The notes: a model not told the origin generated them from the sequence alone. DNA of 43,910 nucleotides from Cloacimonetes bacterium UBA5284 (GCA_002410505.1 DHSO01000030.1:1-43910); one strand, 5' to 3'. Positions 16,223 to 25,802 are shown, counted from the stretch's first letter. Numbers and translations: made by a program.

Positions 16223-17437
16223 TTATAATATTATGGTATTTGCTTCAGGATTGATGATTTGGGCGGTGTCCAGCGCGATCTGCAACTCCTCATTGGTGGG
16301 GATCACCAATATGCTGGTGGGAGAATAGTCTTGCGAGATGATTCCGCTGTCTTGTCCCACCCGGCGGTTCTTTTCCCGATTGATGTGGATCCCGATGTTT
16401 TCCAGGCGTGTGCAGATTCTTTCCCGCATCTTCACCGCGTTTTGCCCTATGCCACCGGTAAAGACGATGCCATCAACTTTGATCAGGTTTGCCGAGTAAG
16501 CGCCGATAAACTTGCGGATGCGGTATGCATAGGTTTCCAAGGCTTCCAGAGCATTCTCATCGCCATCTTCCGCAGCTTCTTCGATATCGCGAAGATCGCT
16601 GGAGATGCCGGATAAGCCCAGGAGTCCGCTTTTCTTGTTCAATATATCGTGCAGTTCGTGAAAGTCGAACCCGCGTTCTTCCAGATAGAAGATGATGGAT
16701 GGATCCAGGTCTCCGCTACGGGTGCCCATGATCAGACCCTCCAGCGGGGTGAATCCCATTGATGTATCGATGGATTTGCCGGCCTGAATGGCGGTGATGG
16801 AGGCACCATTGCCCAAATGACAGGTGATGAGATTGGTGTTCTCCGGGCTGCGTTGCAGCATTTTCAGGGCGATGCCCGCCACATAGCGGTGGCTGGTTCC
16901 GTGAAAGCCATATCGGCGAATCCGGTATTTGTCGTAAAATTCGCGGGGAATACCATACAGATAGGCGTGCGGGGGCAGGCTCTGATGGAAGGCTGTATCA
17001 AACACGGCGACTTGGGGGATGCCGGGAAAGACAGTCGCCGCTTCTTTGATGCCGGTTAGATTGGCAGGATTGTGCAGAGGTGCCAGTTCACAGGTATCTT
17101 CGATGGCTTTGATCACGTCGTTGTCGATGAGAACGGATTCTGAGTATTCTTCGCCGCCATGCACCACTCTGTGGCCGATGCCTTCGATTTCGTTTATGGA
17201 TTTCAGTATGCCGGCCTCAGAGTCCAATAGTGCTTGCATCATATGCTCAAAAGCCAGTCTGTGATTTGGTATTTCGGCAGTTCTATCGTAAACTTTGCCA
17301 TTTGCTTTTTGTTTGATTTTACCATCCGAAAGACCTATGCGCTCTATCAGGCCTTTGCCCATGCTGCTTTGTTGCGGCATTGTGTATACCTCATACTTCA
17401 GGGAGCTGCTACCGCAATTTACCACGAGGATCTTCAT
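16223..17437 (-). CDS. ackA: Acetate kinase
   Basis: A 404-residue acetate kinase, which converts acetyl phosphate and ADP to acetate and ATP in the cytosol. The start MKILVVNCGSSSLKY is the family signature; AAGGAAG precedes this ATG, and the longer frame to 17506 is not supported. Further motifs are HRVVHGGE (near 85), VFDTAFHQSLP (about 140-150), GFHGTSHRYV, ITCHLGNGASITAI and FTGGIGQN near 320. Length is normal. It appears first in an operon with the HTH membrane protein and the Wzi-like gene; a pta gene is not in the window. Confidence 0.97.
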   Translation of the reverse strand: MKILVVNCGSSSLKYEVYTMPQQSSMGKGLIERIGLSDGKIKQKANGKVYDRTAEIPNHRLAFEHMMQALLDSEAGILKSINEIEGIGHRVVHGGEEYSESVLIDNDVIKAIEDTCELAPLHNPANLTGIKEAATVFPGIPQVAVFDTAFHQSLPPHAYLYGIPREFYDKYRIRRYGFHGTSHRYVAGIALKMLQRSPENTNLITCHLGNGASITAIQAGKSIDTSMGFTPLEGLIMGTRSGDLDPSIIFYLEERGFDFHELHDILNKKSGLLGLSGISSDLRDIEEAAEDGDENALEALETYAYRIRKFIGAYSANLIKVDGIVFTGGIGQNAVKMRERICTRLENIGIHINREKNRRVGQDSGIISQDYSPTSILVIPTNEELQIALDTAQIINPEANTIIL

Positions 17438-17565
17438 TAAAAAACTTCCTTTTGTGATTCTGTGCCATACATTATTTCCAAGCTCGCAATGTTCAAAGAG
17501 AATCATGTACCGACAAAGGGCATTGTTTTTTAGAATGCAAAATATGGCAAGGGATTTCTGGGCAA

Positions 17566-17597
17566 AAAAAATGGGTAACCGTAGTTACCCATTTTTT
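17566..17597. terminator. Rho-independent terminator (bidirectional)
   Basis: The stem AATGGGTAAC (17570-17579) pairs with GTTACCCATT (17584-17593) around CGTA, extended by an A-run on the left and a T-run on the right. On the minus strand it ends the small lipoprotein gene. Confidence 0.9.
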
Positions 17598-17630
17598 AAG
17601 GACTGTTCAAATTAATTAGTTTGTACTATG

Positions 17631-17819
17631 TTACTCAGCCGGAGTTTCAGCAGGTACTTCGCCTTCGATTGCATCGGCAAGAGTGTCAATAACGGCTTCT
17701 TCTACCGGAGCAACTTCTTCTACGGGAGCTTCTTCTGCGGGTTTCGGCTTGCAAGCACTCATGGCAAGCATGCTGAGCAGCATCATAGCGAGTAATGCGA
17801 TTAAAATAACTTTTTTCAT
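17631..17819 (-). CDS. Tiny acidic lipoprotein
   Basis: A 62-residue lipoprotein. The ATG at 17819 has a strong GGAGGAATCA site; an upstream in-frame ATG at 17855 does not. The signal (MKKVILIALLAMMLLSMLAMSAC) ends at lipobox Cys23. The 40-residue mature peptide is a low-complexity run of Pro, Glu, Ala and Val (KPKPAEEAPVEEVAPVEEA) with no apparent fold, followed by a terminator. It may be a small surface or periplasmic spacer lipoprotein of the Lpp or entericidin sort in a loose sense; the function is unknown. Confidence 0.7.
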   Translation of the reverse strand: MKKVILIALLAMMLLSMLAMSACKPKPAEEAPVEEVAPVEEAVIDTLADAIEGEVPAETPAE

Positions 17820-18026
17820 TGATTCCTCCATAAGCATTATCCCTGACGGGTTCACTTAGGTTTTTATTTTTTTGTTTTTGGGTTTGGCAAATTTTTGCCG
17901 CACTGTTTTGCAGGATCGGAGTGCAAAAGCATTACCAATCCATCACACAGTCCTTATACACGACTATATACTTAGTAAGAATGGCGCCAGAATAATGAGG
18001 GCGAAGTTCTTGGCAAGTAATTTTTT

Positions 18027-19679
18027 TCATAGGGCAATATCCACCCCAAGATGAATCATGCCCAATCCCAAGCTGCTAAAGCTTTTATCGCGATATCCCA
18101 GCCCATATTCGATGCTCAGAATTCCCAAACGAGTGCCCAGTTTTATTCCGGCTCCGATTCCCCAAAGGTCATATACGGGATCTTCTTCACGACTGTGCAT
18201 ATAGCCTTGATCATAAAAAGTATAAATCATTGTTTCAGCAGCCAGCATATAGCGCAATTCCAGATTTGTCCATGCCAGTCTGCTGCTTTTGAATTCATCC
18301 TCCCGATATCCTCTCAGCGACGCGTATCCGCCCATGCTATACAGGTCGTAAGATGCCGGATGACGCTTTTCGTTGTTCAGATAGTTCGCACCCATGAAGG
18401 CTATCAATCTTGCTTTTATTGGCAGATAATAGCCTAATAGAGCCCGGGTTTTCCCATATGTGGCGCCATCGCCGAACACATAGTCGTATGATGCTTCCAT
18501 TTCCAAACCCCGCACCGGGATGCGTTCTCCACCGGTGCTTTGAAAGCGCCAGAAGGCACCCAGGCTGCTGTTGGTGGATTTTTCGATCTCAGAGTCGCTG
18601 CTACCGGGCAGAACGCTGTTTGCGCCGAGGCTGAGACCTATTCTTTGATACAGGCTCTGGTAATACAAATCCAGATCTGCCACACTGCTGATCCACATAC
18701 TGTCTTGCCTGGTGCGGGACAGTGCCAGATCTGCTGCCAGAGGCAGGGATGGGATCCCGGATTCATGATAGGCAAAGCGCAATTCACTATAATCCGCCGG
18801 GCTTTTCTTCCAAAATAGTTTGATGCTCCTATCGCTGCCCCAGAGGTTCAGAAATTCCAGATTCAGCATGCCCGAGAGCTGCCGTTTACCGTCATTCTCG
18901 CTGATGCCCAAAAGCCCTTCCAGAAAGGTCATGCGGCCCTCCTCGATATCGATGAGCAGATTTTCTTCGTCTAGGGGGATGATCCGGCAAGAGTTGATAT
19001 AGTCACGCCGTTTGATGTTTTCTGCCGCCTGATTGAGGATTTGCGGAGTGATCACTTTCTGTCGCAGCAGTCCCGATGTCTTTAGCAGAGTGGATTCCCG
19101 GCTCACTTTATTTCCACGGAAACGGAATCCGGAGATCCGCTGTTGATCGCCTTCCTCCACTTTTATGTAGGCTACTAAAGGATCCCCCATCACCAGAGAA
19201 TCCAGCTCAACTGCGGCAAACAGATAGCCTCGCTGCTGGTAGACATGAAGCACGCTTGCCATAATCTCTTCCAAATCACCCATGTCGTAGAGTGCCTGTT
19301 CGGAGCTGAAGGCATATTCGTGCAATTTGCTCTGGGAAAAGTACTTTAATCCCGTATAGTGGATCCGCACTTTGTCGCTGTCTGTCAGACGTTCGATGCG
19401 AAAAAGCAGTTCAAGCGAGCCATCCGGTAGCGGCAACAATTCCGGCATGGCTATTTGCAGATAGTATTTATGCTGGAGCGCGAAGTATTCTTTCAGCCTC
19501 ACAATCCCCGTTTCCACAGCCTCGGAGAGATATTCATCCCCGGTCCCAATATCCATCACCTCAATGAGTTTTGCCTCATCGATGGGGAAATCCGCCTCGA
19601 TGGAGATGCTTCCGATACTGATGGCATAGACCTCCGCCCAGGCAAGGATCATTAACAAGGCGAGGGACAGGGCTTTCAT
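18027..19679 (-). CDS. Omp85-family outer-membrane protein (BamA/TamA-like)
   Basis: A 550-residue outer-membrane protein. A signal peptide (1-19) is followed by about three POTRA-like domains (residues 20-245; for example YQQRGYLFAAVELDSL and ISGFRFRGNKVSRESTLLKTSGL). A C-terminal 16-strand-type barrel then contains NNEKRHPASYDLYSMGGYASLRGYREDEF (about 432-460), where RGYREDEF is the Omp85 L6 signature (VRGYxxxx). It ends in the expected aromatic/hydrophobic strand. It is shorter than BamA (about 800), closer to TamA or patatin-type Omp85 proteins. It lies 10 nt after lepA on the same strand with a weak ribosome site, suggesting coupling. The exact client is unknown. Confidence 0.82.
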   Translation of the reverse strand: MKALSLALLMILAWAEVYAISIGSISIEADFPIDEAKLIEVMDIGTGDEYLSEAVETGIVRLKEYFALQHKYYLQIAMPELLPLPDGSLELLFRIERLTDSDKVRIHYTGLKYFSQSKLHEYAFSSEQALYDMGDLEEIMASVLHVYQQRGYLFAAVELDSLVMGDPLVAYIKVEEGDQQRISGFRFRGNKVSRESTLLKTSGLLRQKVITPQILNQAAENIKRRDYINSCRIIPLDEENLLIDIEEGRMTFLEGLLGISENDGKRQLSGMLNLEFLNLWGSDRSIKLFWKKSPADYSELRFAYHESGIPSLPLAADLALSRTRQDSMWISSVADLDLYYQSLYQRIGLSLGANSVLPGSSDSEIEKSTNSSLGAFWRFQSTGGERIPVRGLEMEASYDYVFGDGATYGKTRALLGYYLPIKARLIAFMGANYLNNEKRHPASYDLYSMGGYASLRGYREDEFKSSRLAWTNLELRYMLAAETMIYTFYDQGYMHSREEDPVYDLWGIGAGIKLGTRLGILSIEYGLGYRDKSFSSLGLGMIHLGVDIAL

Positions 19680-19689
19680 GGCTCAGGAT

Positions 19690-21489
19690 CTATTCCCGAT
19701 CAGCTTTCAGAACGGCCAGGAAGGCTTCCTGGGGAACGGTAACATTACCGATCTCCTTCATCTTCTTCTTCCCTTCTTTTTGCTTTTCCAATAGCTTGCG
19801 TTTACGGCTCACATCGCCTCCATAGCACTTTGCCAGAACATCTTTGCGCATAGCGTTGATGGTGCTGCGGGCGATGATCTTGGCACCGATGGTGGCTTGC
19901 AAGGCGATCTTGAACATATGCCGGGGAATCACATCTGCCAGAGTACCGGTTACGCTTTTACCCCAAGTGTGGGCCTTGTCCTGATGGCAAATAAAGCTCA
20001 TCGCGTCCACCTTTTCGCCGTTGATCAGGATGTCTACTTTCACTACTTGCGACAGCCTGAATTCCTTGAAAGCGTAGTCCAGCGAGGCATATCCTCGGCT
20101 CACTGTCTTCAGTTTATCATAAAAGTCGAAGATGATCTCGATGAGGGGCATTTCATAGTGCAAGGCAACGCGTTTTTCATCTATATATTGCAGGTTTTTC
20201 TGGATTCCGCGGCGTTCCTGAGCCAGCTTCATGATGTTGCCAATATAGTCTGTGGGTACGATGATCTCGGTATCCATATAGGGTTCTTTGATGTAGTCGA
20301 TATTGGAAGGATCGGGAAAGTCGATGGGATTGTGTACTTCGATTTCGATGCCGTTTTTTAGCCCAATCTTGAATCGTACACTGGGAGTGGTGGCTATGAT
20401 GGGTATATTGTACTCGCGAAAGAGGCGTTCTTTTACGATCTCCAGATGCAGCATGCCCAGAAATCCGCAGCGGAAACCATATCCCAAAGCGGCAGAGCTT
20501 TCTTTTTCATAGATTAGGGAGGCGTCATTCAGTTTTAGCTTCGCAATTGCTTCAACCAGGTCTTCATAATCTTCGCCGTTGATGGGGAAAATGCCACTGT
20601 ATACCATGGGTTTGGGTTCCAAAAATCCGGGTAGAGGCTCTGCGCACCCGCCCTTGGCAAGGGTGATGGTATCGCCCACACGAGCGTCTGCCACTTCTTT
20701 GATGTTGGCGATGATGTATCCCGCTTCACCGGTCCGCAATTCCTTCTGTGCCTGAAACTTGATGCCCAGATACCCGATTTCCTCGATTTCATACTCCCGG
20801 CTCGTGCTAAAGAGTTTGATCTTGTCGCCTTTGGCCAAGCTGCCGTGAAACAGACGCACCAACACAACTACACCACGATACATGTCGAAATAGGAATCGA
20901 AAATAAGGGCTTGAGGTGGAGTGTCAACCGTTCCAGTAGGAGCAGGAAGCTGTTCTATGACAGCGTCCAACAGTGCATCCACACCTTCCCCGGTCTTTGC
21001 GCTCACCTTCATGATTTCGGATTCCTTGCAGCCCAGGATGTCGATCAGATCGTGCTGTGTCCCCTCCACATCTGCTTTGGGCAGATCGATTTTGTTCAAA
21101 GCGGGCAGAATTTCAAGATTGTTGTCCAGCGCCAGATACAGATTGCTCATGGTCTGGGCTTCTACTCCTTGAGACGCATCTACCAAAAGCACCGCGCCTT
21201 CGCAGGATGCCAGCGCGCGCGATACTTCATAGGAAAAGTCAACATGCCCGGGGGTGTCGATAAGATTGAGGATGTAATCTTCACCATTATAATTGTGTAT
21301 CATCCTGATAGCGTGAGATTTGATGGTGATGCCTTTTTCGCGCTCCAGATCCATGCTGTCCAAAAGCTGCGCCACTTCTGTGCCTTTGCCGATCACATGA
21401 GTCGCCTCCAAAAAGCGATCTGCCAAGGTAGATTTGCCGTGGTCGATATGCGCGATTATGCAGAAATTCCGGATGTATTTTTGATCCAT
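19690..21489 (-). CDS. lepA: Elongation factor 4 (LepA)
   Basis: A 599-residue translational GTPase LepA/EF4, which binds ribosomes and acts in back-translocation or ribosome biogenesis. The G motifs are visible: AHIDHGKST (13-21), DTPGHVDFSYE near 80, NKIDLP near 134. The LepA-specific C-terminal domain ends in the basic block CYGGDVSRKRKLLEKQKEGKKKMK, which sets it apart from EF-G. A good AAAGGACATAGC site precedes the ATG. The Omp85-like gene follows after 10 nt. Confidence 0.97.
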   Translation of the reverse strand: MDQKYIRNFCIIAHIDHGKSTLADRFLEATHVIGKGTEVAQLLDSMDLEREKGITIKSHAIRMIHNYNGEDYILNLIDTPGHVDFSYEVSRALASCEGAVLLVDASQGVEAQTMSNLYLALDNNLEILPALNKIDLPKADVEGTQHDLIDILGCKESEIMKVSAKTGEGVDALLDAVIEQLPAPTGTVDTPPQALIFDSYFDMYRGVVVLVRLFHGSLAKGDKIKLFSTSREYEIEEIGYLGIKFQAQKELRTGEAGYIIANIKEVADARVGDTITLAKGGCAEPLPGFLEPKPMVYSGIFPINGEDYEDLVEAIAKLKLNDASLIYEKESSAALGYGFRCGFLGMLHLEIVKERLFREYNIPIIATTPSVRFKIGLKNGIEIEVHNPIDFPDPSNIDYIKEPYMDTEIIVPTDYIGNIMKLAQERRGIQKNLQYIDEKRVALHYEMPLIEIIFDFYDKLKTVSRGYASLDYAFKEFRLSQVVKVDILINGEKVDAMSFICHQDKAHTWGKSVTGTLADVIPRHMFKIALQATIGAKIIARSTINAMRKDVLAKCYGGDVSRKRKLLEKQKEGKKKMKEIGNVTVPQEAFLAVLKADRE

Positions 21490-21771
21490 GCTATGTCCTT
21501 TGTTTGTCTAACATCTATAGTTATGTATTAGTTACGATTGTCGTCAGAATTATGCCGGGGGAGGATTTGTCAAGTAAAGGATTGCCAAAGAGAGAATTAT
21601 GCCGATAGCCGTCCCAGCAAGCTAGCTCGTGCAGATTAGGGGACGCAGATTCCCTACAGGTCTGCAAGCAGATATAGCCGATAAAGCCAAAATAATCTGG
21701 TCTGTGGAATGTAAATTGAATATCATGTCAATGTAAAGATACTATGTAAATAAGTTAAGGATATTTCGACC
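21490..21771. other. Divergent intergenic region lepA / Fe-S carrier-like gene
   Basis: About 280 bp between divergently transcribed genes. It should hold both promoters, but I see no -10/-35 pair clear enough to mark and no stable hairpin. Confidence 0.4.
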
Positions 21772-22119
21772 ATGCAGATAAAGATCAGCGAAAAGGCCCG
21801 GCAACACATCGCCAAAAAGATAGCCTTCTATGGCAAAAAGAATCGTGTGCCTAGGATTGTCATTGCAGAGCGAAGCTGCAGCGGAGCCGTGTTTCGTCTT
21901 CATTTCGAAGCCCTACGCGATTGCGATATTGAGCTGCAAACAGATGGCATCACGATTTATGGCAGTAAAGACTTGCTTGATGAATTTGGGGGGTTCGAGC
22001 TGGATCTAGAGCAATTCTTCTTTGCCTCCAGGCTCCAGATAGCCCCTATACACCAGACTTTTCGCTGTAACTGCGAAGCAAAATGTCCCAATTCGCAAAA
22101 ACAAGCCCAAAATAGATAG
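21772..22119 (+). CDS. HesB/IscA-like (A-type Fe-S carrier) protein
   Basis: A 115-residue protein of the Fe-S_biosyn (HesB/IscA/SufA) superfamily, judged from ISEKARQHIAKKI at the start, Cys36 in the position of the first ligand (ERSCSGAVFRL), and a C-terminal FRCNCEAKC. The canonical carrier ends with a C-G-C pair; here it is C-N-C followed by another C, so the cluster-binding tail is present but altered. It might carry an Fe-S cluster or be a HesB-like paralogue. It has an AAGGA ribosome site and is followed by a protease gene 11 nt downstream, which may be only incidental proximity. Confidence 0.72.
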   Translation: MQIKISEKARQHIAKKIAFYGKKNRVPRIVIAERSCSGAVFRLHFEALRDCDIELQTDGITIYGSKDLLDEFGGFELDLEQFFFASRLQIAPIHQTFRCNCEAKCPNSQKQAQNR

Positions 22120-22130
22120 AGGAATACTAT

Positions 22131-24824
22131 ATGAAAAGGAATCTAATCCTAATACTGATCAGCCTGCTTTTCGTGGGTCTGGCGGCAGCTCCACACAGCT
22201 TTTTGCCCGTGCCCGTTGAGCAACCTGATGGCAGCAAGATCGAGATCTACGCCTCCGGCGACGAATTTCACAACTGGCTGCACGACAAAGATAACTACAC
22301 AATTGTACGTGATGATAAAGGATATTATGTTTATGCCGCTCAAGATGGCGAGAGAGTAGCGCCCACAAACTTGGTGGTGGGCAGGGAAAATCCCGATCGC
22401 TCAGCGCTGGCAAAGGGCATAAATCTGTCTGAAAACCTGAAGAGACAGAAGTATGAGCGCTTTTCAGACATGCGGGATTACGACAACGCGAAATCTCCCC
22501 ATTTTGGTGATTTCCACAATCTGGTGATCTTCATTCGCTTTAGCGACAGTCCGGAATTCACACAGCCGCTATCGTTTTACGACAATATATTTAACAACGA
22601 TAGCGAGAATTCCAACTCTATGAAGAATTACTTTATGGCGGCTTCCTACGGGATGCTGAGTGTGGACTCTTTCTTTTTCCCGGAGCCGGACGGTAACGTG
22701 ATCGTGAGCTATGTGGATAGCCATCCCCGCGGCTATTACAGTCCCCAAAGCATCACCAATCCCAATGGCTACGATCCTGATGACTACTGGCAGAGAACAG
22801 AGCGTGAACACACACTTTTGGCAAACGCGTCTGCTTATGTGGCAGACCAGATTCCCGGCTCCATAGATGTGGATGGTGATGATGACGGGTATGTGGACAA
22901 TGTCTGTTTCATTATACAGGGCGTGACGGACGGTTGGGCAGAATTGCTCTGGCCGCATCGCTGGGTGCTTTATGGCGCTGAAGCATATATTCAGGGTGCG
23001 CAAGTGTGGGATTTTAATTTTCAACTGGAAAACTCGTTGAACAGCAGCGGTGCCAGCGTGCTATCCCACGAGATGTTCCATTCATTGGGCGCGCCAGACT
23101 TGTATCGCTATGAAAATACCGAAATCACCCCGATCGGAAGCTGGGATTTGATGGCAAGCAATACCAATCCGCCTCAACACATGAGCGCGTGGATGAAATA
23201 CCGTTATGGCCAATGGTTGCCGGAACCGCCAACAATCACAGAATCCGGTACTTACAGCTTGCATCCCGTAGCCTCTTCGCCCTCAAATAATATATATCTG
23301 GTAAACTCTTGGAACAATCAGAACAAGTATGTCCTAGAATACCGTAAACCCCATGGACTCTACGATGGTACCTTGCCCGACCAGGGATTGCTGGTTTATC
23401 GCCTCAATCAATCGGTCGAAGGCAATGCCGATGGCCCTCCGGATGAATTGTATATCTATCGCCCCGGGGCAAATAACAACTCCATGAACGGCTGGATCAG
23501 TGATGCTGCTTACTCTGCTGAAAGCGGCAGAACGCGTATGACGGAATATACGGTACCAAGCGGATTCAGCACAAATAATCTCCCCGGTGGATTGTATCTG
23601 TACAATGTGGGAACTATGGGCGAGACTATCACTTTCGACCTGCGGATTACCGATATTCATCTTACATCCCCCCAAACTGAGCTGACATGGTTTTCCGGTA
23701 CTTCACAGCAGATTACCTGGGTTTCTCGAAACAACAATGGCACTGTGAAGATCGAATTTAGCAACAATGGTGGCTCGAATTGGGAAGTGGTGGCAGACGG
23801 CATCCCCAACAATGGCAGCTATACTTGGGATTCGATACCGGATATTGATTCCGAAAACTGCTTGCTGAGGCTTACTTTGAATACAAATGGCGATTGGGAT
23901 GAAAGCATTATTCCCTTCTCCATCGTGGGACAGGTCGCCATACCCACGCTGATCTATCCTGAAAATCAGGCAGAAGCTCTGCCTACCAACCCTGTTTTTC
24001 AGTGGCAAAGTGTGCCCGGAGCCACATCCTACAACTTCCAGCTTAGTGAAGATCCGGGATTTTCGGTTTTGACCGGCTCCATCCTCAATCATCACGATAA
24101 TCAGTATCAGGCAAGTGGACTGACCCCCTTCACTACATACTATTGGAGAGTGGGGACAGTGAGTGATCTGGGAACCGGAGTATACAGCCCCAGCTTCAGC
24201 TTTGTAACCGGAGAACTAAGTGAACTTCCCGGTGTTCCGCAACTGCTGAGCCCGCCAAACTATGCGTCAAATCAAGCTCTTGACGTGGAATTGAGCTGGT
24301 CTGCCGCTCCCCTGGCAGATAGCTACCGGCTGCAGATTGCCACAAATCCCTTCTTCTCAAATCTGATCTTCGAAGCGGAAAACATCACCGACACATCGTT
24401 GAGACCAAACCTTTTGCCGGCCAATAGCAATATCTACTGGCGTGTAGCTGCCCAAAACAGCTTCTCCGCCTCGGTGTTTTCCAGTGCTTTCAAATTTGCC
24501 ACCGGAAATTGGTCTGACAACGATGATGAACAAAGCCCCGTTCTGCAAACCCGTCTGGCCCAAAACCACCCCAATCCCTTTAATCCCGAAACCACCATCA
24601 GCTTTAGCCTGCGCGATCCACAGAGTGAAACTACACTAAGGATTTACAACAGCAAAGGTCAGCTGCTACGTGAGTTGTATCGGGGAGTTCCCGGTACCGG
24701 GCAAATGAGCTTGGTCTGGGATGGCAAAGACAAGCACGGCAATGAACTGGGCAGCGGCATCTATCTCTACCGTTTGAAGACAGATAAGGAAGATCAGATC
24801 CGCAAGATGATCTTGAGCAAGTAA
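22131..24824 (+). CDS. Secreted M6-family metalloprotease with sorting tail
   Basis: An 897-residue secreted zinc protease. The signal peptide is residues 1-20. A propeptide-like segment precedes the M6 (immune-inhibitor-A type) catalytic domain, whose zinc site HEMFHSLGAPD is at 313-323 (His313, Glu314, His317). An upstream DVDGDDDGYVD loop probably binds calcium. Next come a Ser/Thr-rich beta domain (about 505-600) and two fibronectin-III-like modules (about 605-800; FQWQSVPGATSYNFQLS and LSWSAAPLADSYRLQIA). The C-terminus is a FlgD-like sorting domain (NHPNPFNPETTISF, IYNSKGQLLREL, VWDGKDKHGNELGSGIYLYRL). It should degrade extracellular protein. A good terminator follows. Confidence 0.92.
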   Translation: MKRNLILILISLLFVGLAAAPHSFLPVPVEQPDGSKIEIYASGDEFHNWLHDKDNYTIVRDDKGYYVYAAQDGERVAPTNLVVGRENPDRSALAKGINLSENLKRQKYERFSDMRDYDNAKSPHFGDFHNLVIFIRFSDSPEFTQPLSFYDNIFNNDSENSNSMKNYFMAASYGMLSVDSFFFPEPDGNVIVSYVDSHPRGYYSPQSITNPNGYDPDDYWQRTEREHTLLANASAYVADQIPGSIDVDGDDDGYVDNVCFIIQGVTDGWAELLWPHRWVLYGAEAYIQGAQVWDFNFQLENSLNSSGASVLSHEMFHSLGAPDLYRYENTEITPIGSWDLMASNTNPPQHMSAWMKYRYGQWLPEPPTITESGTYSLHPVASSPSNNIYLVNSWNNQNKYVLEYRKPHGLYDGTLPDQGLLVYRLNQSVEGNADGPPDELYIYRPGANNNSMNGWISDAAYSAESGRTRMTEYTVPSGFSTNNLPGGLYLYNVGTMGETITFDLRITDIHLTSPQTELTWFSGTSQQITWVSRNNNGTVKIEFSNNGGSNWEVVADGIPNNGSYTWDSIPDIDSENCLLRLTLNTNGDWDESIIPFSIVGQVAIPTLIYPENQAEALPTNPVFQWQSVPGATSYNFQLSEDPGFSVLTGSILNHHDNQYQASGLTPFTTYYWRVGTVSDLGTGVYSPSFSFVTGELSELPGVPQLLSPPNYASNQALDVELSWSAAPLADSYRLQIATNPFFSNLIFEAENITDTSLRPNLLPANSNIYWRVAAQNSFSASVFSSAFKFATGNWSDNDDEQSPVLQTRLAQNHPNPFNPETTISFSLRDPQSETTLRIYNSKGQLLRELYRGVPGTGQMSLVWDGKDKHGNELGSGIYLYRLKTDKEDQIRKMILSK

Positions 24825-24838
24825 GGCGCCACGGCTAT

Positions 24839-24875
24839 ATTAGCAGTCTCGTAATGGGACTGCTAATTTTTTATT
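24839..24875 (+). terminator. Rho-independent terminator
   Basis: ATTAGCAGTC (24839-24848) pairs with GACTGCTAAT (24858-24867) and runs into TTTTTATTT. It ends the protease transcript. Confidence 0.9.
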
Positions 24876-24902
24876 TGCCTCCTGCTTCTTTTCGCTTATT
24901 AT
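24875..24902 (+). promoter_or_regulatory. Candidate promoter for hsp20
   Basis: TTGCCT (24875-24880) and TATTAT (24897-24902) are separated by 16 bp, giving four of six and five of six matches to the sigma-70 boxes. The predicted transcript would start about 26 nt before the ATG at 24935. No CIRCE-type inverted repeat is seen. Confidence 0.45.
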
Positions 24903-24934
24903 ATGGGTAGAACATTATGAATATGGAGGTTACC

Positions 24935-25372
24935 ATGAAACTCGTACCTTATCGCAGAGTCAACGAAATACGACCCATGAGCAATATGCTCAGCCTGTTT
25001 GATGACTTCTTCAATCGGTTCTATGAAGAAGAGAGTTCTGAGGACAACTTCCGGGCTATGGCTATGGATATCACCGAACACGATAAAGAGTTCAGGATTC
25101 TGGCAAATCTGCCCGGATTCAAGAAAGAAAACGTAAAGATCTCGGTGCACGACAATCAGCTTCTCATCGAAGCAGTCTGCGACGAAAAACAGGAAGAAAA
25201 ACAGGGTACTATGTATCGCTGTGAACGCTATAGTGGCAGCTACAGACGCAACCTCAATCTTCCGGAAAATGCTGATGTATCGGCGATAAACGCCAAGATG
25301 GAAGATGGCGTGCTGAATGTGAGCATTCCGAAGAAAGAACCGAGTCCCAAGAAAGAAATTACAATCGACTGA
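24935..25372 (+). CDS. Small heat-shock protein (Hsp20)
   Basis: A 145-residue alpha-crystallin-type chaperone that holds unfolding proteins in the cytosol. The ATG at 24935 follows GGAGG at the right distance; an ATG at 24917 is in frame but has no site. The alpha-crystallin domain is clear: AMDITEHDKEFRILANLPGFKKENVKISV, CERYSGSYRRNLNLPENAD and MEDGVLNVSIPKKE, where the GVLNVSIPK strand is the family signature. Monocistronic, between two terminators. Confidence 0.96.
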   Translation: MKLVPYRRVNEIRPMSNMLSLFDDFFNRFYEEESSEDNFRAMAMDITEHDKEFRILANLPGFKKENVKISVHDNQLLIEAVCDEKQEEKQGTMYRCERYSGSYRRNLNLPENADVSAINAKMEDGVLNVSIPKKEPSPKKEITID

Positions 25373-25396
25373 TTTCATCAAACACCCCAAATGAGA

Positions 25397-25433
25397 CCCC
25401 CCTCTGTCAGCCCGGCAGGGGGGGCTTTTTTTG
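25397..25433 (+). terminator. Rho-independent terminator
   Basis: A C-rich arm (25398-25406) pairs with a G-rich arm (25416-25424) around TCAGCCCGG and is followed by seven T (25426-25432). It ends the hsp20 transcript. Confidence 0.88.
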
Positions 25434-25496
25434 GGGAGAAACTGAGAAAACATCTGTGGTGAATGCATTTGTGGGGATGAAGCATATGTGGAAAGA

Positions 25497-25573
25497 TGGT
25501 GGGTGATACTGGATTCGAACCAGTGACCTCTACGATGTGAACGTAGCGCTCTAACCAGCTGAGCTAATCACCC
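25497..25573 (-). tRNA. tRNA-Val (anticodon CAC)
   Basis: On the minus strand the sequence starts GGGTGATTAGCTCAGCTGG and folds as a full cloverleaf. Anticodon stem CTACG/CGTAG encloses loop TTCACAT, anticodon CAC (reads GUG). The T arm has GGTTCGAATCC. The acceptor stem GGGTGAT/ATCACCC is perfect and CCA is encoded. It lies 10 nt from a near-identical second tRNA-Val gene, presumably in the same transcript. Confidence 0.95.
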
Positions 25574-25583
25574 AAATCACGAG

Positions 25584-25660
<77 letters not shown>

Positions 25661-25671
25661 ACTGTTTTGGC

Positions 25672-25700
25672 AATCTTTTTTAGCCTCGATTTTTTGTCAA
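25672..25700 (-). promoter_or_regulatory. Candidate tRNA promoter
   Basis: On the minus strand TTGACA (25695-25700) is followed after 17 bp by AAGATT (25672-25677). The -35 box is perfect, the -10 weak. The start would fall about 5 nt before the first tRNA-Val. Confidence 0.45.
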
Positions 25701-25802
25701 TCGAAAATGCGAAGGGCTGTTTTTGGCAATGTGAAAGAAGGGGGATACACATCACTCCTGAGGCATATATGTGAATCCCCAAACATGGTCTATTGAATAT
25801 AA

